This document shows, piece by piece, positions 57,513 through 64,000 of a stretch of DNA of 64,000 nucleotides (position 1 is its first letter; every line of letters starts with the position of its first letter). Location of the stretch: contig NZ_JADDIV010000004.1 of NCBI RefSeq assembly GCF_015070875.1, forward strand, positions 1 through 64,000, in the 5' to 3' direction. The notes beneath the pieces were generated by a model, which was not told where the DNA came from, made no database searches, and saw nothing but the letters and a program-made list of their open reading frames with translations. This DNA comes from Ramlibacter pallidus (lineage in GTDB: Bacteria; Pseudomonadota; Gammaproteobacteria; Burkholderiales; Burkholderiaceae_C). The position numbers and the translations under genes are program-made.

Positions 57513-58787
57513 TCAGAACAGCGACGCCTGCTGCACCGGCAGGGGGATGGCGCGCGCCACCGCCTCGGCGACGTCGGGCGCACGCGAAGGCCGATGGTCC
57601 GCCAGCAGCACAAAGGGCAGCACCTTCTGCACGGGCACGTGCAGCCGTTTCAGGTCCTCCGAGCGCACGCGGCGCACGCGGCGCGCGAGCAGCAGGCGGT
57701 CGACCGCCTTCACGCCGAGGCCGGGCACGCGCAGGAGCAGCTCGCGCGGCGCGCGGTTGAGGTCCACCGGAAAGCGTTCGGGGTGCGCCAGCGCCCACGC
57801 CAGCTTGGGGTCCACTTCCAGCCGCAGCATGCCGCCGGTGCGCTCCGAGGCGATCTCGTCGGCCGCGAAGCCGTAGAAGCGCATCAGCCAGTCGGCCTGG
57901 TACAGGCGGTGCTCGCGCACCAACGGCGGCGCCTGCAGCGGCAGGGAAGAGGATGCGTCCGGGATGGGGCTGAAGGCGGAGTAGTAGACGCGCTTGAGGC
58001 GGTAGGCGCCGTACAGCTGCGCGCTCGTGGAAAGGATGGTCGCGTCGTCGGTCGCATCGGCACCCACGATCATCTGCGTGCTCTGGCCGGCCGCGGCGAA
58101 GCTCTTCGCCGGTGCGCGGGCGGGGCGCGCCTTCGGCATCGAGACGATCGACACGCGCCGGGCGTCCTGTGCTTCGGCTTTCGCATCGTCGATGTGCACG
58201 CGCAGGCGGGCCATGGAGCGCTTGATCGCCGCCACGTCCTTCTCCGGCGCCAGTGAACCAAGCGACTGTTCGGTGGGCAGCTCGATGTTGATCGAGAGGC
58301 GATCGGCGTAGCGGCCGGCGCGCTCCAGCAGCTCGGGCGCGGCATCCGGGATGGTCTTCAGGTGGATGTAGCCGCGGAAGTCGTGCTCCTCGCGCAGCCG
58401 GCGCGCGACCTCCACCACCTGCTCCATGGTGTAGTCGGGGCTGCGGATGATGCCGCTGGAGAGGAACAGGCCCTCGATGCAGTTGCGCCGGTAGAAGTCC
58501 AGCGTGAGCTGCACCACCTCGTCGACCGCGAAGCGGGCGCGCGGCACGTTGCTGCTCACCCGGTTCACGCAGTACAGGCAGTCGTACTGGCAGAAGTTGG
58601 TCAGCAGGATCTTCAGCAGCGAGATGCAGCGGCCGTCCGGCGCATAGCTGTGGCAGATGCCCATGCCCTCGTTCGAGCCGAGGCCGCGGCCTTGCGTGGA
58701 ATCGCGCTTCACGCCGCCGCTGGAAGCGCACGAGGCGTCGTACTTGGCGGCATCGGCGAGGATCGCGAGCTTGTCCTGGAGGTTCAC
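57513..58787 (-). CDS. Putative DNA modification/repair radical SAM protein
   Basis: A 424-residue radical SAM protein. The cluster motif is C66-Q-Y-D-C70-L-Y-C73; it is preceded by GRCISLLKILLTN and followed by FLSSGIIRSPDYTMEQVV. A helix-hairpin-helix segment near the C-terminus (RVPGLGVKAVDRLLLARRVR) suggests DNA binding. This family is almost always encoded next to the UdgX-DUF4130 gene, as here (2-nt gap). Start GTG 58787 (VNLQDKLAILADAAKYDASC) matches the family N-terminus. The reaction catalysed is not established. Confidence 0.92.
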   Translation of the reverse strand: MNLQDKLAILADAAKYDASCASSGGVKRDSTQGRGLGSNEGMGICHSYAPDGRCISLLKILLTNFCQYDCLYCVNRVSSNVPRARFAVDEVVQLTLDFYRRNCIEGLFLSSGIIRSPDYTMEQVVEVARRLREEHDFRGYIHLKTIPDAAPELLERAGRYADRLSINIELPTEQSLGSLAPEKDVAAIKRSMARLRVHIDDAKAEAQDARRVSIVSMPKARPARAPAKSFAAAGQSTQMIVGADATDDATILSTSAQLYGAYRLKRVYYSAFSPIPDASSSLPLQAPPLVREHRLYQADWLMRFYGFAADEIASERTGGMLRLEVDPKLAWALAHPERFPVDLNRAPRELLLRVPGLGVKAVDRLLLARRVRRVRSEDLKRLHVPVQKVLPFVLLADHRPSRAPDVAEAVARAIPLPVQQASLF

Positions 58788-58878
58788 TGGATGATCGTAC
58801 AGTGTTCCTCGCGGCGCGAACGCCGGCGCGGCAAGCCGGCGGCCCGTCGTGCCAACTATTCCCGCGCCGGGCAACCGT

Positions 58879-59193
58879 TCAGGCTTGCGCGGGACTGACG
58901 CGCAGGCCGATCCAGGTGGCGCCGATCACGACGTTGATCGGCACGGCCAGGGCGCTGGGGACGTAGAAGAAAGCGGAGAGGGCCGGCGCGTGCAGCAGCA
59001 TCTCGATGCCCATGCCGAGCGAGTACATCGAAACGCCGCACCACACCCAACGCCGCATGTACGTCGGCAGCCAGCGCGCCTGTTCGCGGTTGAATCGCCA
59101 CGCCGCGGCGCGCTCGATCAGGTTGCCCCGGTTGACGTCCTTGAAGAGCCAGCCGAAGAAGAAGTACCGGTACAGCAGCGTGCGGAAGGGCAT
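58879..59193 (-). CDS. Small membrane protein, function unknown
   Basis: A 104-residue protein: MPFRTLLYRYFFFGWLFKDV then a basic stretch (ERAAAWRFNREQARWLPTYM), and two hydrophobic segments (CGVSMYSLGMGIEMLLH, AFFYVPSALAVPINVVIGAT). It looks like a conserved Burkholderiales membrane protein, but I cannot name it. A TCCTACA heptamer (minus strand) lies at 59265-59271, 71 nt upstream of ATG 59193. Confidence 0.7.
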   Translation of the reverse strand: MPFRTLLYRYFFFGWLFKDVNRGNLIERAAAWRFNREQARWLPTYMRRWVWCGVSMYSLGMGIEMLLHAPALSAFFYVPSALAVPINVVIGATWIGLRVSPAQA

Positions 59194-59313
59194 GGTGTGC
59201 TCACTCTGGCTGGCATGTTCGGTCCTTGTAGCGCCAGGAACCGTCCGTGTCCATGCTGAATGCGTGTAGGAACGTGCATGCCCGCGCTACGTTTGCACAC
59301 GGATGGTGCGCCT

Positions 59314-60708
59314 TCAGTCGCGCAGCAGCCGCGCCTTCACCGCCTTGCCCTTGATGCGTCCGCCGTCCAGCCGCTGCGCCGCTTCCCTGGCGATGCCGCG
59401 CTCCACCGCCACGTAGGTGGAGAATTCGTTGACGTCGATCTTGCCGACCTGTTCCCGCGTGTAGCCGAGGTCCGCGGTGAGGGCGCCGAGCACGTCGCCG
59501 GGCCGGATCTTCTCCTTGCGGCCGCCCTGGATGTGGATGGTGGCCATCGGCGGCTGCAGGCGGCCGTCGCCGGTGGGCTGCAGTGAGGACAGCGGCGACC
59601 ATTCGCTCGGGCGTCCCTGCAACTGCTCGATCCGCCCCACGGCTCCCATCTCGTCCAGGCTGGCCAGGTTCAGCGCCAGGCCTTCGGCGCCGGCGCGGCC
59701 GGTGCGCCCGATCCGGTGCACGTGCACTTCCGCGTCCGGCGGGATGTCGACGTTGATCACGGCCGACAGCCCCTGGATGTCCAGGCCGCGCGCGGCCACG
59801 TCGGTCGCGACCAGCACCGAGCAGCTGCGGTTGGCGAAACGCACCAGGACCTGGTCGCGGTCGCGCTGTTCCAGGTCGCCATGCAAGGCCAGCGCGCTGA
59901 TGCCCTGCGCCTGCAGCAGCTCGGCCAAGGCGGCACAGCGGGCCTTGGTGTTGCAGAAGGCGAGGGTGCTTTCCGGCCGGAAGTGGGCAAGCAGCTTCGC
60001 CACCGCGGGCAGCCGCTCCGCTTCGGTCACTTCGTACCATCTCTGCACGATCGTGCTGCCGGCATGCTGCGCCTCGACCTTCACGGTCACCGGCTCGCGC
60101 ATGAACTGCGCGGCGAGCTTCGCGATGCCTTCGGGGTACGTGGCCGAGAACAGCAGCGTCTGCCGCCCGGCAGGGCAGTTGCGCGCGACGGCCACGATGT
60201 CGTCGAAGAAGCCCATGTCCAGCATGCGGTCGGCCTCGTCCAGCACCAGCGTGCGCAACGCGTCCAGCCGCAGGCTCTCGCGGCCGAGGTGGTCGAGCAC
60301 GCGTCCCGGCGTACCCACCACCACGTGCGCGCCCTTTTCCAGCGAGGCGAGCTGGCCGCGCAGCGGCACCCCGCCGGACAGCGTGACCACCTTGACGTTG
60401 TCCTCCGCGCGTGCGAGGCGGCGCGTCTCCTGCGTCACCTGGTCGGCCAGTTCCCGCGTCGGGCACAGCACCAGCGCCTGCGGCGCGAAGCTGCGCACGT
60501 CGAGCCGTGACAGGAGCGCCAGCGCGAAGGCGGCGGTCTTGCCGCTGCCGGTCTTGGCCTGCGCGATCACGTCCTTCCCCGCCAGGGCATGCGGCAGGCT
60601 GGCGGCCTGGACGGGGGTCATGGTTTCGTAACCCAGGCGCTGGAGGTTCTGCAGTGCGGCGGGCGGGAGGGACAGCGTCGAGAAGCGGGTAGCGGGTGTT
60701 TCGGCCAT
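59314..60708 (-). CDS. dbpA: ATP-dependent RNA helicase DbpA
   Basis: A 464-residue DEAD-box helicase. Motifs seen: Q-motif (YETMTPVQ), I AKTGSGKTAAF, Ia PTRELADQ, II VLDEADRML, III SATYP, V ATDVAARGLDI and VI HRIGRTGRAG. The C-terminal RNA-binding domain (TIHIQGGRKEKIRPGDVLGA) is the DbpA type that binds hairpin 92 of 23S rRNA, giving a role in 50S ribosome assembly. ATG 60708. Divergent from ligD. Confidence 0.94.
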   Translation of the reverse strand: MAETPATRFSTLSLPPAALQNLQRLGYETMTPVQAASLPHALAGKDVIAQAKTGSGKTAAFALALLSRLDVRSFAPQALVLCPTRELADQVTQETRRLARAEDNVKVVTLSGGVPLRGQLASLEKGAHVVVGTPGRVLDHLGRESLRLDALRTLVLDEADRMLDMGFFDDIVAVARNCPAGRQTLLFSATYPEGIAKLAAQFMREPVTVKVEAQHAGSTIVQRWYEVTEAERLPAVAKLLAHFRPESTLAFCNTKARCAALAELLQAQGISALALHGDLEQRDRDQVLVRFANRSCSVLVATDVAARGLDIQGLSAVINVDIPPDAEVHVHRIGRTGRAGAEGLALNLASLDEMGAVGRIEQLQGRPSEWSPLSSLQPTGDGRLQPPMATIHIQGGRKEKIRPGDVLGALTADLGYTREQVGKIDVNEFSTYVAVERGIAREAAQRLDGGRIKGKAVKARLLRD

Positions 60709-60780
60709 CCCGCATCATTTCACAGCGGTGCATCCGCTGACGCCGTCCTACAGGCGGCCGCCGCGGCAGCGGCGAGCATC

Positions 60781-62862
60781 GTGCTTCCATTCCACGGGAG
60801 CACTGCCATCGCGCGCCGCCGCGTCGAACTGCCCGCGGCCGCGGTGCCGGCCGAACTGCCCGACAGCCTGTCGCCGGAACTGGCGACGCTGGTGGACAAG
60901 CCCTTGCCGGGTGACTGGCTCTACGAGATCAAGTTCGACGGCTACCGCATGCTGGCACGCATCGATGCGGCCAACGACGTGCGCATCGTCACCCGCCGCG
61001 GCAACGACTGGACGGGCCGCTTCCCCGCGCTGCGCAGGGAGCTCGCCGCGGCGAAGCTGCCACCGGGCTGGTACGACGGCGAGATCGTGGTCCTCGACCA
61101 GGCCGGCAAGCCCACCTTCCATCGCTTGCAGAACGCCATCGAGGGCGGCGACAACGACGACATCGTGTTCTACCTCTTCGATGTTCCCTTTTGCGCGGGA
61201 CACGACCTGCGCCGCGTGGCGGTCGAGGAACGCCGCGCGGTCCTGCAATCGGTGCTGAAGGAGACGGCCCGCCTGCGCTTCAGCCAGGAAGTGGACGGCG
61301 ATGCGGCCGCGATCCTTTCGTCCGCGTGCCGGCTCGGCCTCGAAGGCGTGATCGGCAAGCGGCGCGGGTCGCCCTACGTGCAGCGGCGCTCGGACGACTG
61401 GATCAAGCTCAAGTGCGTGCAGCGGCAGGAGTTCGTGATCGGCGGCTTCACCTGGCCGGACGACGCGCGGCCGTCGGGCATCGGGGCCCTGCTGGTCGGG
61501 CAGCGCGATGCCGACGGCGTGCTGCAGTACGCGGGCAAGGTGGGCACCGGCTTCACCGGCGAGATGTCCGCCGCCCTGCGGCAGCGCCTCGACGCCATCG
61601 CACGGAAGAAGCGCCCGTTCGCCGGGCCCACCGGGCATGACCGCCATGCGACCTGGGTGGCGCCGGACCTGGTCTGCGAGGTCACCTACAACGAATGGCC
61701 GGAAGGCGGCAGCCTGCGCCATGCCTCGTTCAAGGGCTTGCGCGAGGACAAGCCGGCGGCGGCGGTGGTCCGCGAGCGTCCGGCGGCGCCCGCCGTCCTG
61801 CAGGTGACGCATGGCAGCCGCATCGTCGATCCGACCACCGGCCTCACCAAGCTGGATGTGGTCCGCTACTACGCGAGCGTCGCCGCGTGGGTGCTGCCGC
61901 ACCTGCGCGGCCGCCCCGCGTACATCAAGCGGGCGCCCCTCGGCATCGCGGAGCCCATGGTGTTCCAGCAGCACCCGGAAGGCCTCAAGGGCCTGCACGG
62001 CACCGACCCCGCGTTGTGGCCCGGGCACGATCCGGCGATCGCCTTCGCGCGGGCGGAGGACCTCGTCGCCGCCGCGCAGCTGGGCATGATCGAGCTGCAC
62101 ACCTGGAACTCGACGGACCGCGCGATCGACCGGCCGGACCGCCTGGTGTTCGACCTCGATCCCGGCGAAGGCGTGGCCTGGCCGCAGATGCAGGAAGCGG
62201 CGCTGCTGATGCGCACGCTGCTGCAGGAGCTGGGCCTGCAAAGCTGGCTGAAGACGACGGGTGGCAAGGGCCTGCACCTGTTCGTGCCGGTGGCGCCGGA
62301 GTTCGGCTACGAAGCGGCCAAGGACTTCTCCGAGGCGGTGGTGCAGCACATGGCGCGCACCATCCCGCAACGCTTCGTGGCGAAGTCCGGGCCGCGCAAC
62401 CGCGTCGGGCGCATCTTCATCGACTACCTCCGCAACGGCTGGGTGCAGTCCACCGCGGAGGCGTATTCGGCCCGCGCACGCCCCGGCCTCGGCGTGTCCA
62501 TGCCCGTGCGCTGGGACGACCTGCCGGCGCTGACCGGTGGAGCCCACTGGACGCTCGTGGACGCCCCTGCCCACCTTGCCTCGCGCAAGGCGGACCCGTG
62601 GGAGGCTTACTGGCGCACCCCGCAATCCCTCGCCGGCGCGATGCGCGCGCTCGGCTTCCGTCCCCCCTACCCAGGAGAACCCATGGCAGCGAAGAAGAGC
62701 AGCAGCAAGTCCGGCAAGCCCGGCCTGTACGCCAGCATCCACGCGAAGCAGGAACGCATCGCCCACGGCAGTGCCGAGAAGATGCGCAAGCCGGGCGAGA
62801 AGGGCGCCCCCACCGCCAAGGCCTTCAAGCAGGCGGCGAAGACGGCGAAGAAGAAGGACTGA
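60781..62862 (+). CDS. ligD: LigD-type DNA ligase-polymerase without phosphoesterase domain, C-terminal extension
   Basis: A protein of about 693 residues from GTG 60781; no ATG precedes the conserved part, so the start is uncertain. The ATP-dependent ligase has the adenylated lysine K51 in EIKFDGYRM and the motif IV/V region LEGVIGKRRGSPY. The primase-polymerase domain (about 335-630) has DLDPGEG with D458 and D460, and KTTGGKGLHLFVP. Full LigD has an N-terminal phosphoesterase domain; here it is absent, with only 72 bp separating this start from dbpA. Residues 635-693 are a basic tail that looks like a separate small protein. It would join ends with Ku in NHEJ; no ku is in the window. Confidence 0.88.
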   Translation: MLPFHGSTAIARRRVELPAAAVPAELPDSLSPELATLVDKPLPGDWLYEIKFDGYRMLARIDAANDVRIVTRRGNDWTGRFPALRRELAAAKLPPGWYDGEIVVLDQAGKPTFHRLQNAIEGGDNDDIVFYLFDVPFCAGHDLRRVAVEERRAVLQSVLKETARLRFSQEVDGDAAAILSSACRLGLEGVIGKRRGSPYVQRRSDDWIKLKCVQRQEFVIGGFTWPDDARPSGIGALLVGQRDADGVLQYAGKVGTGFTGEMSAALRQRLDAIARKKRPFAGPTGHDRHATWVAPDLVCEVTYNEWPEGGSLRHASFKGLREDKPAAAVVRERPAAPAVLQVTHGSRIVDPTTGLTKLDVVRYYASVAAWVLPHLRGRPAYIKRAPLGIAEPMVFQQHPEGLKGLHGTDPALWPGHDPAIAFARAEDLVAAAQLGMIELHTWNSTDRAIDRPDRLVFDLDPGEGVAWPQMQEAALLMRTLLQELGLQSWLKTTGGKGLHLFVPVAPEFGYEAAKDFSEAVVQHMARTIPQRFVAKSGPRNRVGRIFIDYLRNGWVQSTAEAYSARARPGLGVSMPVRWDDLPALTGGAHWTLVDAPAHLASRKADPWEAYWRTPQSLAGAMRALGFRPPYPGEPMAAKKSSSKSGKPGLYASIHAKQERIAHGSAEKMRKPGEKGAPTAKAFKQAAKTAKKKD
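62683..62862 (+). other. Small basic protein domain in frame with ligD, own RBS
   Basis: ATG 62683 is preceded by AGGAGA at 62673-62678 and encodes 59 residues: MAAKKSSSKSGKPGLYASIH, then AKQERIAHGSAEKMRKPGEK and GAPTAKAFKQAAKTAKKKD. Proteins of this KPGLYA-IHAK type are otherwise small stand-alone proteins. Here no stop codon separates it from ligD, so it may be made both as a LigD tail and independently. Confidence 0.55.
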
Positions 62863-62871
62863 GGCCGGCGA

Positions 62872-63237
62872 TCAGACGGTCGCGTCGACGGCCGGCTCGC
62901 CCGGCTGCAGTTCGTCCAGCTCGATCTCGACCTGCGTCGCGCCGTCGAGGTTCAGCGACGGGTCGTCGCGCGCATCGGCCACGGCGGTGAACTGGCCGTC
63001 GAGCCACAGGAAGCGCAGGTGGCCGCCCAGGTCGCGCAGGGCTTGCTCCTCGGTGGAGAAGCCTTCGCCCACCTGCTTGTTGCCGTCGAGGAAGTAGCGC
63101 AAGCCGCCCGCGTCGGCGCGTTCCAGGCTCCCCAGGTCGATGACCTTCTGGTCGCGGTTGCGTGCGTAGATGCGGCCGCCCGCGGCGTAGAGGGTGTAGG
63201 GCTGCCGTGCGCGCTGCGCATCGTTCTGTTCTGCCAT
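62872..63237 (-). CDS. Acidic protein of 121 residues, function unknown
   Basis: It reads MAEQNDAQRARQPYTLYAAG then GRIYARNRDQKVIDLGSLER, ADAGGLRYFLDGNKQVGEG and an acidic C-terminus (QVEIELDELQPGEPAVDATV). No membrane segment, signal or motif is seen. TCCTACA on the minus strand is at 63288-63294, 50 nt upstream, and AAGGAGC precedes the ATG. It converges on the ligD tail, 9 nt apart. Confidence 0.7.
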   Translation of the reverse strand: MAEQNDAQRARQPYTLYAAGGRIYARNRDQKVIDLGSLERADAGGLRYFLDGNKQVGEGFSTEEQALRDLGGHLRFLWLDGQFTAVADARDDPSLNLDGATQVEIELDELQPGEPAVDATV

Positions 63238-63312
63238 GTCGGTGCTCCTTGCGAGCCTCCAATCTCCCGCGGTGGTGCCGCCCGGGGTGTAGGACGCGGC
63301 CGCCGCAGCGGC

Positions 63313-64000
63313 TCAGAGCTGCAGGCCGAGCACCAGCAGGCCGGCCACCACCAGCAGCAAGCCGGCCTGCTCCATGAAGGAGAGCTTCTCGCGCAGGAAG
63401 CGGCGCGACACGAGGTAGCTGAACACGACCTCCACCATCCCGAGCGTGCGCACGTTGGCGGCGGTGGTCAGCGCGAAGGCGGTGAACCAGCCGATCGAAG
63501 CCAGCGCGCCCGCGGCGCCGGCGATGGCGGACACGCGCCAGGCCGTCACCGTCGCCGCCAGCGCCGCCCGCGAGCGCCACGCGAGCCAGCCGCCGAGCAG
63601 CAAGGTCTGGATCGTCTGCGCCAGCAGCACGCCCCAGGCGCCCGCGAGCCACGGCGAGCTGTCGGGAAGCTGGAGCGCGGCACCGCGGTAGCCCACCGCG
63701 GACAGCGCGAAGCCCGCGCCCGAACCGAGTCCGTACCAGGCCGCGCCGCTGGTCCAGGCGCGGCCGTCGAGCCGCGCGCCCTTGGCCGGCAGCGACAGCA
63801 TCACCACGCCCGTGGTCGCCAGCGCGATCGCCGCCAGCGTGACCGCGCCCGGCATCTCTCGCAGGAAGAGGGATCCGAACAGCGCGACCTGCAGCGCATC
63901 GGTCTTGGAGTAAGCCACCCCGACCACGAAGTTGCGCTGCTTCATCGCCGCGAGGAGGAACGCCGTGGCCGCGAGCTGGCCGAGGGCGCCGAGCAGCAGC
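63313..64000 (-). CDS. EamA/DMT-family transporter, partial
   Basis: The frame runs off the window edge (no start within it), leaving about 229 residues of an integral membrane protein with seven or more hydrophobic segments: QVALFGSLFLREMPGAVTLA, ALATTGVVMLSLPAKGA, SGAGFALSAVGYRGAALQLP, LASIGWFTAFALTTAANVRT and LVVAGLLVLGLQL. The FLRE-like and A-x-G pattern near each repeat end fits the EamA drug/metabolite transporter fold. The substrate is unknown. Confidence 0.85.
   Translation of the reverse strand, partial: LLLGALGQLAATAFLLAAMKQRNFVVGVAYSKTDALQVALFGSLFLREMPGAVTLAAIALATTGVVMLSLPAKGARLDGRAWTSGAAWYGLGSGAGFALSAVGYRGAALQLPDSSPWLAGAWGVLLAQTIQTLLLGGWLAWRSRAALAATVTAWRVSAIAGAAGALASIGWFTAFALTTAANVRTLGMVEVVFSYLVSRRFLREKLSFMEQAGLLLVVAGLLVLGLQL

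Overview
The window is about 64 kb of very GC-rich (roughly 70% by eye), densely coding bacterial chromosome. Gene content points to a betaproteobacterium of the order Burkholderiales, most likely Comamonadaceae (Ramlibacter/Variovorax-like). The main markers are an argF-argD pair beside a DUF3579 gene, a kynBUA tryptophan-degradation operon, a second long-form infA, rpsT next to murJ, and several small stress-type proteins common in that family. The genus is inference; no rRNA or tRNA gene is present to settle it.

Layout. 1-2.9 kb: a truncated glycine-rich exported protein, an SbmA/BacA-like transporter, and an XRE regulator divergent from a small membrane protein with a perfect palindrome between them. 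3-9.4 kb: serC-serA (serine synthesis), aconitase and a flavin monooxygenase. 9.4-12.2 kb: kynBUA. 12.2-16.3 kb: a YkgJ-type cysteine-cluster protein, a LexA-like box in front of a small putative DNA-binding protein, argF/argD, DUF3579, a REP-like element and rpsT. 16.4-25.9 kb: murJ, SirB1-type protein, ParA-like ATPase, purM, then a forward gene string hda-HAD phosphatase-pcnB-folK-orphan atpE-PIG-L deacetylase, and a tyrosine phosphatase. 25.9-39.4 kb: a large lipoprotein, a LuxR-type regulator divergent from a two-component system (NarL-type regulator plus hybrid histidine kinase), then a 1,949-residue protein that joins a GMC flavin oxidoreductase, an alpha/beta hydrolase and a PhoD-like phosphatase. 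Triheme and diheme c-type cytochrome genes converge on it. 39.5-50.9 kb: an accessory stretch of small, exported or stress-type genes (ferredoxin, DUF808, two L,D-transpeptidase-like proteins, PA2778/PA2779 pair, HPF-like protein, YidB, SRPBCC). 51-64 kb: gshA, infA, an SDR, two RcnB-like proteins, a UdgX-DUF4130/radical-SAM repair pair, dbpA, a LigD without its phosphoesterase domain, and a truncated EamA transporter.

The strongest candidate for an undescribed system is the 28.2-39.4 kb module. Regulator, kinase and giant enzyme are translationally coupled (4-nt overlap, then a Shine-Dalgarno that overlaps the kinase stop codon). The cytochrome genes next door resemble those that accept electrons from membrane GMC dehydrogenases. 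A 9-bp inverted repeat lies in the divergent promoter region. Against a simple electron-transfer picture, the giant protein has no visible export signal. Other points worth checking are a LexA-type box, an orphan ATP synthase c subunit, LigD fused in frame to a small basic protein that keeps its own ribosome binding site, and a TCCTACA heptamer found upstream of several small genes in a fixed orientation.
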